From: Panicum virgatum
Lineage: Eukaryota; Streptophyta; Magnoliopsida; Poales; Poaceae
Assembly: GCF_016808335.1 (NCBI RefSeq)
Contig: NC_053150.1
Location: 30,496,238 to 30,560,237 of the forward strand
DNA length: 64,000 bases
Direction of reading: 5' to 3'
The position numbers and the translations under genes are program-made. How positions within the stretch are numbered: the first letter of the stretch is position 1; each line of letters begins with the position of its first letter. A model generated the notes under the pieces. That model made no database searches. It had not been told where the DNA came from and worked only from the letters and a program-made list of their open reading frames with translations. Of this stretch, positions 34,821-46,792 are shown piece by piece.

Positions 34821-36506
34821 TGTTGGCCTTCCTTATGCCCAATAGAATAGATATTCCGCAAGCGCACAGAATCACCGCTGTAGCATTTCACCTTGGAGTA
34901 TTCCAGGGTATCATATTTTTCCTCAGGGAAGCACTATGGTAAAGAGTATTGTAAATCGAGTGATAACCGTACTAGCTTAATCAATTGACTAACTAGACAG
35001 GGGTGAGCCAGATAAATAGGTAAGATAAATGGCCAGCCGATAATCGAGTGACACATGGAGATTCAACTCCTTAGAGAGGTAGCATCTGGGAGGACAACGA
35101 GCGAGAAAAGACACCTGATACACTGCTGAACTATCAAGCCAGCCTCTCCAGATTAGACTAAACACCTAACTAGTTCTCAGGAAAGTAGAGCTTACTTCGG
35201 CGGCTGGAACAGGAAAGACTTCAGAAAGAGATGAGAGGGGAGTCCAACGGCAACCTGCACTACTACTATGAAAACACCCGAACGTGGTGGACTACAAAGG
35301 ACGGATAGGGCTGTCACCACCTACCGACTACCACAACGGTTCCATGGGGTGGAACACACTTTCTAGCTAACACTAAGGTCAGACACCATGTCTGCACTCA
35401 GTGTTAGGATTTCTCTCGAGGCCTTCGAGAGAAATCCCCCTCAACCTAGAGCACTAACTTGAGATACTCTAGTCCGGTCAAGAAAACCCCTAAGATAAGA
35501 TCCCGATTACTAGAGAGATAACTTAGCCTAAGCTAATGGAAAACTTTCGTGCTCGAGCTGAACACTCAAACTCGAGAAGATAAAGGACAGCAGAAAGTAA
35601 AGCTGACTCAGAAAAGTAAAGAAGATAACTTATATTGATAAAGTCAAAAGAAAGATACAAGAGCTATACCAGACTTCCGACAATTCCGGAATCCCGAGCA
35701 AGCTCGACTCGACTCTAACTCCCAAGCTACTAACCTACTCTAGAAAGTAAAAGTGACGAGAGAAGAGCTCCAATGTGTGTGTTACAAGTGATGGATGGGT
35801 TCTCTATTTATAGGCTTCCAAGGTCGGTTTCTGGCCGGTATAACAGTTGGCGTCAGTGGTAAGCAGTTATGGCAGTTGAGCTTAACTTCCACGCCAAGAC
35901 CCAGCCTGAGAGGCTTCCAAGTGGGGCCGGCCGGCCTAGGGGCGTGGCCATCTGGCCATCGCCTTCTCCTGGACGCTCCTGATCTCTCCCTAGAGTCGGC
36001 CTTTATTGCGTGGCTTCAACGCACGAGGTTGTAGGCCGGCCGGCCTAGGAGAGGCCGGCTGGCCTCCTTCTGGCCCATCTCGGCCCTCTGTTGCATTGGC
36101 GTTTCACTCCACGATTGGGATTTGTCCAGGGAGGTGGATCACTGATTTACAATTGATCTTGGGCTGTCTTGTGGGTCTTTGAATCAATGCCAATGCCTTT
36201 CGGTCCATCTAATTAAACTGAGACCCAATCCTTGACTCAGGGCATTATGAGTTTGTCACATTGCCACTGGATCAAAGCCGAGGTCGTGTCTTCAGAGGTG
36301 CCAGTCCGGCCGGCCTAGGATAGGCCGCCCGGCCTGGAATTTTGCCCAGTTCTGTCCATTTTTGGTACACTTGTTCTTGAAATCAAAACTCATCCAAAAC
36401 TCAAGGAACTCATTAGAAATAAACAAAATATGAATGGAACATAGTGTAAAGCTTATTTTATTCCTGAGAAGTTGACGACTAGAATGTGAATTTATGGCCA
36501 TCAACA
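34821..36506 (-). repeat. 3' LTR of Gypsy B
   Basis: TGTTGGCCTTCC to GGCCATCAACA, 1686 bp. U5 12-mer (as CCGCAAGCGCAC) at 34856-34867. Minus-strand TATA box (CCTATAAATAGAG) near 35815, with GGCCGGCCGGCC palindromes at about 35925-36060 and 36305 upstream of it. Confidence 0.88.
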
Positions 36507-38023
36507 ACCCCCAAGCTTAAACGTTTGCTCGTCCTCGAGCAAAGCTTAAATTGAGGCTCGGTGGATCAAGAGTTGCGTTAATGTTTACCCCCTGGAGGTA
36601 CCTTGTGCACATCATATTACTCTTCTCGTCTATACTTATGAAAAGTTGGCTCATACCTAAGGTTCTGGAAGATGGGGCGTATTCGTTTTTTATCCCTTGA
36701 TCTTGGGCGGTTGTTGGACTGAACAACCTTCACTGGAATGTCCCCTGCTACCTGTTCAGGTTCCCAGCTCGGAGTTTTTGCAAGATTTTCAAAAGAGGTT
36801 TAGGTTTCCCAATGGTACTCTCGAGTCTCTCAGAGTGTATGATCCTCACCCATGGTCGAAGTATCTGACCATCTTCTTCCTACTTCTAAAGCTGGTATGT
36901 GGAGTTTGTGGGTAGGAAGATGTTTGCATAACTTGGTCACCTGTATTGCCTAGCTGAAGAGTGATCCACGACGGGGTCGGTACTTAGCCAAATTCAAGTC
37001 TTATGAAGGATGAAATGTTTGGAGGGAATGAAGTAGGTGGCTTCCCACTTGAATTTATTTGAACTCCATAGTTTGCAACTCTTTAGGGATGGAGAGTAGA
37101 CTTCTCTTTCTCTCTTCTCTCTTTTTTTTAAAAGAAGATAATTTCACTCTCCCTTGCTGATATAACTTGAATTCTTTGGAGTTCTGATCGGGAAGATCTT
37201 TGTGGGATGAATGATGTATTGGATTTGTGATTGCGGGGGAGTATGTCTGGCAAGTGTGGATGCTAATACCCGGAATCGGTGATTGACAGGCCAGATATCT
37301 TTGGGCTAGCAAATGATGAGTTTGTGGGGGATAAAAACCTGTAGATGGCAAGTACTATTCTCGAAGCAGACGCACCATTCGACAAAGCTCAAGGTAACTT
37401 CAGATAGCTCAAACAATTTATAAAAATATAAGGCTCTAGATGGGTCATTTTAACCATGGGAAACCTTTACCAGAATTTTAATTTTCAAAGAATTCCAAGG
37501 GGTTCCCTACTAGAGCAAGCATCTTAAATTCCAGTTTGGGCTATCTCGAATCCCGCAGCAACTTAGACTTTGGAAATTAAACTCATGCCTTCATGCAACC
37601 AAAATCTCCAAATTAAACTGCTGATAGTCCAGCCCCATGTGAATGAAGACATTTGAGACATCGTACTACAAGGCGGACGTCAGCCCCCAGCTCTCCTGAG
37701 TGAGCTGGGTGTTGTGTTCCATTGTGTCCTGCATCTGCTGCTACTGTGTGCCAAGGGTGTTGATGTGGTTCGAGAGATCGGAGATGCTCTGGAGAATCGG
37801 GTCCTCATAGTTGAATCGTGTTGATGATGAGGGTCCCACCTATGGACCATATGATGGATGCATACCTGCGGGGTAGTATGATCCTTGTCCGCCGGCGAAC
37901 TCACTACCGCTGGCCTGATACGGGTCATAGGTGTAATGCCCGTATGCCTCCTCGAAGCTCATGTTCTGCGTGGATGGCCCAGGTTGGGCTGAGGTAAGAA
38001 CCGGGGGCGTCCGTCGTGACGGT
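36507..38023 (-). other. 3' internal region of Gypsy B
   Basis: It begins at the polypurine tract (GCTTGGGGGT on the minus strand) and the CTCGAGGACGAGCAA box (36525-36539). The rest is non-coding until the end of the second ORF, near 37680. Confidence 0.65.
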
Positions 38024-38091
38024 TGTTGGTATTTTGTAACATCACGAATAAAATCCGCAAGCGCACTGATACCGCTATAGCTTTCACCCAA
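37680..38091 (-). pseudogene. C-terminal part of Gypsy B second ORF
   Basis: The frame reads a proline- and tyrosine-rich stretch (SFEEAYGHYTYDPYQASGSE), then after a stop HINTLGTQ and further Gln-rich sequence. It lies immediately beyond the Gypsy C insertion point (38023) and reads in the same direction as 45109-45926, so both are inferred to be parts of one ORF. The stretch above 38023 is LTR read-through. Function unknown. Confidence 0.45.
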
Positions 38092-39517
38092 GAGTATTCT
38101 AGGGTATCGTATCCACAGGGGAATGTGAGTACACTACCTACGGGTTCAGACAGTCCAAGGACACACACACTGGTGTAGGAGGATAGGAAAGAGAGGACTT
38201 CTAAAATCTATAATCTATGTTTAGAAGAAGAGATCACGTCGCCATTATACTTCGAGCTATCTGTTTCGACCGGTTTATACAAACCGATAGCTTCAGTAAT
38301 AATTCTCTATCCGATATCCGAACGTGGAGGATTACTAAAAGGCTCGAACAGGGCTGTCACCACCTACCGGCTACCTCTACAAACCGTGGGACTAACGGAC
38401 AACTGAATGGTATAGTCCAGCCTAGACACCACGTCTACGCCTTTCCCTACTAACTCTAGAGGAGATCTGGGTTAGCCTTTTCTATCCGGAGCCCACTCTA
38501 GAGTCAAATGCAACTCGCTAGCATACACATCAACTAATATAAGGCAGAGATGATAGCTTGCGATCTAAACTCTAATTCTAAATAAACAAAGAAAGTCTTG
38601 AACACTTACAACCGAATAAGCATCCGTCGAGGCACAAGCGGAGAAGAGCGCCGACAAGCCCGGCACCTCCCCCGACTATCTCCCTCATTCTAGTAGAGGT
38701 ACAATTTGGAGAAGAGCACCATTGCCGGTGCCCCTCCTGAGTACCTCTACTCCTAAACTCCCTAAGACTACTCTCACTCAAGTGAGAACTCAAGAGAAGA
38801 GATGGTGTGGTGTGTGTTCCTATTCTCACCCCTCCCCTTGTATTTATAGGAGGGAGCCACCAGCCATTCGTCCGAGAACCGACCCAAACCGCCATGGAGG
38901 ACCAATAGCACCTCGCCACGTGTCATCTAAGAGGCGGTGGGGCCCGTGGGCCATCACCACTAGGTCGGGCGACCTGGAGGTCCGCCGACCGTGGGCTAGG
39001 CCTGTTTGGCCCAGTTTTCGGTCAAGTGGCTGCTAGGTGGACCCCCATGTGATATATATGTGCAAGGGCCTGTCTTGAGGTGGTTTGGTAGCTCTGGTGG
39101 GCCCGTAGATCCTCGTTAATGCATCTGATTCATTGAGAACTTGTTGCTTCGGATCAACGACATGTCACCTTGCTTTTGGGACTGCATTCTCCTCTCATTT
39201 CCAAGCATAAGCAACTTGCACATAAATATACACCAACACTCTGTGGAATTTGTTAGAAATAACTCCTATCACTAGTGTTGACGCTCATCCTTTTACGCTC
39301 ATGCAGGAGCTGATAGCCTGCTCTGATGGTCGGGTTTGTATCTTGACGCTTGAAGCCTGTTTTACCGGCATTTCTGCCAGAATTCCGGTATAGCAATATT
39401 TCTAAGATGAAACGTGGAATTGGCTCTTTCTGGATAACGTATGCAGGTATGAGACTTTATTCTCATGATTTCAGGCTCCAGGTGAACCTTGAAATGAGAC
39501 GTTAGCGAGCGTCAATA
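38024..39517 (-). repeat. 3' LTR of Gypsy C
   Basis: TGTTGGTATTTTG to GAGCGTCAATA (terminal CA changed to TA). U5 12-mer complement at 38055-38066. Minus-strand TATA box (CCTATAAATACAAGG) near 38840. The palindrome AGGTCGGGCGACCT (38962-38975) lies upstream of it. Confidence 0.85.
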
Positions 39518-39897
39518 AGATCCCCCACACTTAGTTCTTTGCTCGTCCTCGAGTAAAGGCAAGAACTAAGGCGGACCCGACTTCATATGATATGACACCT
39601 GCATACAGATTATTCTAGGCCTTACCTTTGCTTGTGAATTTTGATGTGTCTACCATGAATTGCTTGGGAAGTTGAAGAGCGAAACGGTATTGACTTCAGT
39701 CTCCTCCACTTTCCTGCCATATGTCTGGGGTTTTAAAAATATTTTTGCAAAGACCAACCATAGCTTTTACTTCTCCATAGGATCTCTCATGTCGCTCACT
39801 GTGTATATATATATATATCCTCACCAAGGCATTGCTTGTTTTCATCCTACTTCTAAATATGGCTTATGTGGAACTCATGGTAGGGAAATGGAAGCAT

Positions 39898-40023
39898 GCA
39901 CTTGTGTCACATATATCGCAAAATCAAACAAAGGATCCATGGAGATGACAAATCAAACAAGCACTTGTGTCACATATATCGCAAAATCAAACAAAGGATC
40001 CATGGAGATGACAAATCAAACAA
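39898..40023. repeat. Perfect 63-bp tandem duplication in Gypsy C
   Basis: The unit starting GCACTTGTGTCACATATATC is present twice back to back (39898-39960 and 39961-40023) with no difference. The homologous place in Gypsy D has one copy, split by solo LTR E. Confidence 0.9.
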
Positions 40024-41960
40024 GCTGATCAAGATTGTGCACATATGTGGAAGGTGAATGATGGAATGAAATACTCCTTTTATGAAGCTCTCTCTCCTTT
40101 ATTTGGATAACATGAGGACATGGCTATATGTAATTTTTCCTCTCTTTTTTTCATGGACATTGATGTGTCCATTTTTTTTGGGTCATGCTTCTTGGGCATG
40201 CCATCTTTTCTCTCTCTCTCTCTTTTTTGAATAGCCCATGCCTCATTTGAAGGATACTAGAGAGAGAGATCATTAAACATGGAGTTTTATTTTGTGGATG
40301 GATGGAATGGCGTAGCTGACTTCCAGTGTAGAAGTTAGCTGGTGGAGTGCACATGATCTTGATCAAACAAGTATGAAAGACATATCACTAGGGTCACAAA
40401 GTTTGAAGAAGCTCAAAGCAACAACAAGGCACATATGTGTAAGATTTGTATCATGAAGATCATCATATGGCTTTGGTAGGACAGGCACGTGGAGTTGTAA
40501 AAGCTATGGAAGTTTTTCTTTTGATAAAATTTCCCAGACACATAAGCAGATAAAGCACGGATTCTTCCATCAAATCATATCTCACTAGTCAACAACTTAA
40601 CAATTATGGGTTCCCTAAGATATGATTCACAAGCTCAGGTTAGCAAAGAATAAAAGGTATGCAAGCCAATCATAGAGAAGCACAAAACCAGAGGATACCC
40701 TTTTGAGTTTAGTTTTAATGATTAAGCAAGATTTCATTTAAACTCAGAGGTTAGGGAGAGTATGAGGGGTAGAGTGCACAAACCGTCGCGATGAAGATGA
40801 TTGGAGCTAGTGCAAGTCAGCCAAACCTAGTGTTCCACTGCAAAATACTAACTCTAATTCGTCTTGGCCTTTTGAATTCTGGTTCGTTCGGTGTTGTGCA
40901 CGTGTTGTGGGAGATCTCGAGTGTATATGCATGAAAGTTCTGAGAGATCTCCCACACACTTGTTCTTGTACCTGGTGCTTATTCGAAAACAAGAATATGG
41001 AAACAAACTAATAGCTCTACCAGTTTTAAGAACCAGGGAGCTCCTAAAATTTATTGAAACTAAAATTTAATCTCACCAAGATACTTACTCAAGCAAGGCT
41101 GAACTAAGATTGCATCAACATAAGTATGTTGTGCAACATTAATCCAAAACCTTGTCTTACCTTTCCATTTGAATTCAGCATCAATGTCTCACCTGATTGG
41201 ATTTAATTTTTCTGCAGGGGTTAGTCCACATATGCATCCAATATCTATACAAGTATTAACTCTAGAACATCAATCAAACTTGACACAAGGTCTAGTTTGA
41301 CTGAAGAGGACATTTTAACCCAAATACCATGCTTGATTTAAAAGGCCTATGAATGTGTGATGCAACAAACACATTCAAACTAGAGCATGCGCGAACAGAT
41401 AAAGGGAGCAAGGAGACATGATTGAGCTTTATTCAAAGAGAGATAGGCATGAGTACATAACTGGTGATCCTCGGGCGACCTCCCGGCAGGACTTTGTTTA
41501 ATGTCAAAAGCAGGACATTGAGAGTACTTACCACGGCATCTTGTTGATGGAGATAATATTGTCACCATGGCAATTCGGGGCACTCACATACCTCCCCCAC
41601 ACTTGCAGTTTGCAAAACTTCAAGTGTATAGAGTTCAAGTCTCCTTCAGTAATTGTTCCTCCAACAGGACATATCAAGGTGTTGTAGTTGGTGTAGCTCT
41701 CATATTCGTGGGCATTGTTTGTCCATCATTCTTCTTGATCTTTCCCTGGAAAGGTTAGCGACTAAAAATACCCGAAGGAAAACTATATCCTAGAACATGC
41801 CCTTACTTTTTATTGAAAGGGAAATAAATAAGTAAATAAATAAAGATAGTCCGGGCTATCTTCCGGCAGTGCTTTGTTTCTGGTCATAAGCTCGACCATG
41901 ATAACTGTTGCAGCCATCATTGGTGATGGGTCATTGTTTCACCACCAATTGTTGTAGCTA
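40024..41960 (-). other. Non-coding internal region of Gypsy C
   Basis: Homologous to parts of Gypsy D up to about 40790. Short frames on both strands show no domain. A TA microsatellite lies nearby at about 39803-39818. Confidence 0.55.
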
Positions 41961-41961
41961 G

Positions 41962-43735
41962 CTACAAGGTTAGTGCCATGGTGCACCCACAAAATCTGCA
42001 ATGTTTACGATAAACATATACATCTACAACCAACCTTCTGAAGATTTTGCGGAAGAGGGCCTTAAGTTGGTTGTAGTCCTCGTGTGTGCACGGTGCACTA
42101 AGCATGCCTGACTCTGGAGCTGTATTGAATGAGCATGGTTTACGCGGTATGTCAAAAGTGAAATTCCCATGCTTATTTGAGGAATCCTTTTCATTAGACT
42201 CCAGAGTCGGCGCCTCACAGAATTCCATGGCCCATTGATTCTCTATCTCAAGAGATGCATTGTGAAAGCTTGATGTTGGTTCTCGATCGTGGTCGAGAAC
42301 AACATATTCTAGGCCAGCGGGAAGAGGCTCAAACTCGTTCAAGGATGATGGTGATCGTTCATCTTCATGAGAGTGAAGGCTGTCTTCCAAGTCGTATTCT
42401 TCAGAGGGTTCTAGAGCTCCCAAGAGAACAGGCTTGGATGATATGAACGGAGATGTATGCATCGTCTCCTTGAGCAGGTTTTGCTCGGGAAGAGGCCTGG
42501 CCATAAGATTTTTTAGATGAGGAGTAGCAGTGGCCGAGCCGGTTTCCCTAAGCTTTTCATCTAGGCTCCCATGAGATGCCAGAAGTTTTTCTAGCGGGAG
42601 GCCTAGGAGAAGATCAAAATCGAGGATATCGTAGATATAAAAATCTAAATGCACCTCGAGTTTTTCTATGGTGATAGGCACGTCCCTTGCAATCCCCCGA
42701 CATTCAAAGTACAGTCCAGGTGGACTTTTAAAGTACTTGTCGGTTCGGGTTAGAGGCTTGTTACCCACGAGAGTGTCCAAAAGGCACTCGGGTATGATGC
42801 AAACCTCAGCAAAAGGGTCATGAATGGCTTCTACGGCATTTCCCTTCATAAAACAAGGGATGGTTGTAGAGGTTGGGCTAATCCAAATTGCTTCGGAAGC
42901 ACGCTTTGCCTCCTTTTACCAATCAATTGCGGGTGTATGGCGGGAAATTATATCGAGGGTCTCATAAAGACACATCGATTTCATAGGCTCCTCGTGCCTA
43001 AGATTCGAGGTGCGTCTGATGTTTACTAAAGGATCATCCTCGAATCGGGAAGAGAACTCTGAAGGTTGAATTTCTTCTTCCTTCGGTGTTCGTGGTTCGG
43101 GAGAGGGCTCAACAGACGAATATTGGGATGTGAAAGATGAAAGCTCAGATTCGGGTGTTGAGAGACTCTCATGGCTCGATGCGGATTCCTCCCGGCAGGG
43201 TTCACTATGGTCGGTAGTGAAGCAAGAGTCTTCTAAGAAACTATCTAGGATGTCTCTTCCTTCTTCCGGAGTTTGCTTGTAAGAACCATCCTCCGCTGGC
43301 GTCGTCAAGCTCTAGGGCAGTTTCCATGTCTAAACTCGAGTAGAAAACTTCCAACGATACTTCATCGGGTATAGACATGTCTGGGATAGATGCCAAAAGG
43401 CGTGAGAATCTAGCCCATGCTGCACCTATGGACTCCTTCTCTAATTGCTCAAAATCGAGGATGTCGGTCGGTAGGGAGTCTATGCGTTCGGTGAATGACA
43501 ACGAGTAACAAATGTCATCTCAAAGCTCCTCCCAATCACCGCTCATATTTCCTATCGTGCGGGTGTACCATTGCTCCACCCTCTCTATAAGAGAGAAATG
43601 AAATAATTTCCACCGCAAGGCTTCTTGTGTCATGCCTAGGATTTCTAGAGCTGAACACAGTTCCTCGAATTATAGCAAATGCTCATAGGGATCTTCATGA
43701 ATTTCTCCAGAGAAGGGTCGCTTCCGAACCATGGC
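41962..43735 (-). pseudogene. Gag and protease-like ORF of Gypsy C
   Basis: Read on the minus strand, gag begins near 43735 (PFSGEIHEDPYEHLL, EALRWKLFHFSLIERVEQW), includes ESIGAAWARFSRLLASIPDM and an acidic Ser/Glu-rich linker, then a retropepsin-like fold (CIIPECLLDTL, FECRGIARDVPITIEKLE, YDILDFDLLLGLPLEKLL). In-frame stops near 43505, 43680 and 42850 and a frameshift at about 43300 break it. The usual catalytic D-T/S-G is not evident. No RT follows, as in other non-autonomous grass Gypsy families with this polyprotein. Confidence 0.7.
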
Positions 43736-43943
43736 TATAAAGCCTGGGTCGAGTTCATGGTTAGATGAGGAAGATGGTGATGGCTCAAAGAACTCGCCCA
43801 TTGGGGTAGAGAGCTAGGGAAAGGATAGCTGCTCCAAGGGTAGCGGGGGTACAAGTAGAAGGAAAGAAAAGAAAAAAGATACGAGGACGACTGAATCCGA
43901 AGATAATGTAGCTGCCGTTCCCTGGCAACGGTGCTAGAAAGCT

Positions 43944-45108
43944 TGTTGGTATTTTGTAACGTCACGAATAAAATCCACAAGCGCACGGATACCGCTGTAG
44001 CTTTCACCCAAGAGTATTCCAGGGTATCGTATCCACAAGGAAACGTGAGTACACTACCTACGATTTCAGACAGTCCAAGGACACACACACTGGTGTAGGA
44101 GGATAGGAAAGAGAGGACTTCTAAAATCTAGAATCTATGTTTAGAAGAAGAGATCACGTCGTCGTTATACTTCGAGCTATCTGTTTCGACCGGCTTATAC
44201 AAACCGATACCTCCAGTAATAATGCTCTATCCGATATCCGAACGTGGAGGATTACTAAAAGGCTCGAACAGGGCTGTCACCACCTACCGGCTACCTCTAC
44301 AAACCGTGGGACTAACGGACAACTGAATGGTATAGTCCAGCCTAGACACCACGTCTACGCCTTTCCCTACTAACTCTAGAGGCGATCTGGATTATCCTTT
44401 TCTATCCGGAGCCCAATCTAGAGTCAAATGCAACTCGCTAGCATACACATCAACTAATATAAGGCAGAGATGATAACTTGCGATCTAAACTCTAATTCTA
44501 AATAAACAAAGAAAGTCTTGAACACTTACAACCGAATAAGCATCCGTCGAAGCACAAGCGGAGAAGAGCGCCGACAAGCCCGACACTTCCCCCGACTATC
44601 GCCCTCACTCTTGTAGAGGTACGATTTGGAGAAGAGCGCCGTTGCCGGCGCCCCTCCTGAGTACCTCTACTACTAAACTCCCTAAGACTACTCTCACTCA
44701 AGTGAGATCTCAAGAGAAGAGATGGTGTGGTGTGTGTTCCTATTCTCACCCCTTCCCCTTGTATTTATAGGAGGGAGCCACCAGCCATTCGTCCGAGAAC
44801 CGACCCAAACCACCATGGAAGACCAATAGCACCTCGCCACGTGTCATCTAAGAGGTGGTGGGGCCCGTGGGCCGTCACCACTAGGTCGGGCGACCTGGAG
44901 GTCCGCCGACCGTGGGCTAGGCCTGTTTGGCCCAGTTTTCGGTCAAGTGGCTGCTAGGTGGACCCCCATGTGATATACATGTGCAAGGGCCTATCTTGAG
45001 GTGGTTTGGTAGCTCTGGTAGGCCCGTAGATCCTCGTTAACGCGTCTGATTCGTCGAGAACTTGTTGCTTCGGATCAACGACATGTCACCTTGCTTTTGG
45101 GACTTTGG
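43944..45108 (-). repeat. 5' LTR of Gypsy C (truncated)
   Basis: Matches 38024-39190 closely, including the minus-strand TATA box near 44762, the AGGTCGGGCGACCT palindrome (about 44883) and the U5 12-mer variant CCACAAGCGCAC (43975-43986). It stops abruptly at a junction with Gypsy B second-ORF sequence. Confidence 0.82.
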
Positions 45109-45926
45109 CGCCCTCCATCGCTTTGACATACGTTGCCACGCGAGTGACCAGAGAGGTTATGTCGATGGGGCTTTTGCCCAAAATCATCTTCTACCAATGA
45201 GCGAGGATGCTCCTGACGGGCGAGAAACAAATCTTCTTTGACATAGCGTACAGACACTGCAGCTCAGGCAAGCTGCAGAGGCAAAGGTCTGTGCGAGGAT
45301 GCACGACCATGGCGAGCCGCTTGGCGAGAAACCACAGAGTAGGATTATGAATTGAGACTATGATGTTCTTACTACTCATAGGTTCATTTGAGATTAAACT
45401 CCACCAAGAGCTACGGTCATACTCATAGTGCTCAACAAGTGTGTTGGGGTCAAGGATGCATCTTTTATTAAAACCCAATGCGCCACTAAATTACTGAAGG
45501 GTCATTTCAAATTGTTTGTTAAAGATCCGAAAATAAACTTTAGTTTTGGTGCCGGATGATTCAACGGTAAGAGACATGAGGAATTCTCCCATCCAACGGC
45601 AGTGAAGGCTTGGTTCATGTCTTGCATGAGTCCTGTCATGATGAGGAAGCGGGTTTTGAACCTCTTGGCATGGCCGTAAGTCTGCCTCTTCAGCAACTCA
45701 AGTGCTTTCTGTTCGCATTCCTGACGACGATTTGTTCAACCATCATCAGGATCCTGATGCGGAAACAGCTTCGTGGGACTGCGGGAATTTCTTCTTCCTC
45801 CCAGGATGCGTGTGAACGGTGACCGGAGTCGACTAACATATTATCCCGGGAAGAAGACGAACTCCGTGAGCTTCTTGACCTTCTCGAGAAAACTTTCTTG
45901 ACCTTTTCCTTGGCTTGATTCAGCAT
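45109..45926 (-). pseudogene. N-terminal part of Gypsy B second ORF
   Basis: Reading frames run MLNQAKEKVKKVFSRRSRSS, then YGHAKRFKTRFLIMTGLMQD, NQAFTAVGWEN, LVEHYEYDRSSWW, and HPRTDLCLCSLPELQCLYAM through SILAHW to VATYVKAMEGAKV. This is recognisable as the plant-specific protein of Athila/Tat-type Gypsy elements (putative plant transposon protein domain). At least two frameshifts and several stops disrupt it. Gypsy C sits at its 3' end and the remainder lies at 37680-38023. Exact role unknown. Confidence 0.55.
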
Positions 45927-46039
45927 GGTGCCTGCAAACGATTAGTACGAGCAATACCCGAAGGAAACAAGGAGTTAAGAAGAGAGTTAGCTTTAGTGTA
46001 AGTCGTTCTTGCGGGGCGTTAAACCACCACAAATGTTCA

Positions 46040-46790
46040 ACGTTCAGTGTGCCATGATTTTATTTGGAGGGAAATATTTTTGTGTTTTCTGGTTTATGAA
46101 CTTCACTAATTACTACTCAAGTTTTATTTATTTTTGGGGTGAGCTAGCACTTAAGTTCTTTACTTAATCAACTCAAAAGAGCTAAATCAAGCAAAGAAAC
46201 TCAAGGAAGGGAGAGGAAATGATGGAGCTCGGGCTGAGGCAATTGATCCTGAGCTTCTGGTGCACTGAGGGGCGTCGAGCTCGTCGGCTTTTATGGCCTG
46301 GCACCAAGGCTAGGCCGACCGGGCTAGGCCGACCGGCCTAGGCCAGGCCAGTCGGCCCCTGCGCGGCGGCCAGCGAGCCACGCCGATGGCCTATGCCCCT
46401 AGACCTGTAGGTAATGTGCCTTCGTTGGTGGTGATGGGACTCGAGTGGAGGGCAGAGGCCGGCCAGCCTGTATGCGCCTGGCGGCCTGCCTCCTGCACGT
46501 TCAGTGCTCCTCCTTTTCTCTTTGCTTCATGATTAATCAAAGAACCCACACCCTGCTGCTCCTGGCCAGAAAAGAAAAAGTGGGGCTGGCCGGCCTAGGT
46601 GGGGCCGGCCGGCTTGGTACTCGGCCGAATTTTTTTGAGATTTTCTATGTAGTTCTATGGATGCAAACTCTTGAATTTTAAACATGCATTGGTTAAATTT
46701 CAAACATGCTTATGCAAGAGGAAAATAAATCTATGCAAAAAAATTTGGCTATCCTATATGCAATGCAATGATGGATATGTGCCACGTACC
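46040..46790 (-). other. Spacer between the two ORFs of Gypsy B
   Basis: Non-coding. It holds several GGCCGACCGGCC and GGCCGGCCGG palindromes (46310-46350 and 46595-46615) and a TTTTATGGCC box near 46290. This resembles LTR promoter sequence, so it could be an internal promoter or a decayed LTR fragment. Confidence 0.4.
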
Positions 46791-46792
46791 TC

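Larger units (their letters stand above)
38024..45108 (-). mobile_element. Gypsy C, non-autonomous, inserted in Gypsy B
   Basis: 3' LTR 38024-39517, internal 39518-43943, 5' LTR 43944-45108. The 5' LTR lacks about the last 400 bp that the 3' LTR has, so the right boundary is a deletion and no TSD is recoverable. The only coding remnant is gag with a protease-like domain (41962-43735). LTR sequence and 3' internal sequence match Gypsy D, so C and D are one family. Confidence 0.8.

Noticed and set aside
38217..38453. 78-residue frame repeated at 44137
   Set aside because: Both copies lie inside the Gypsy C LTR pair, so sharing is by LTR origin, not coding selection.
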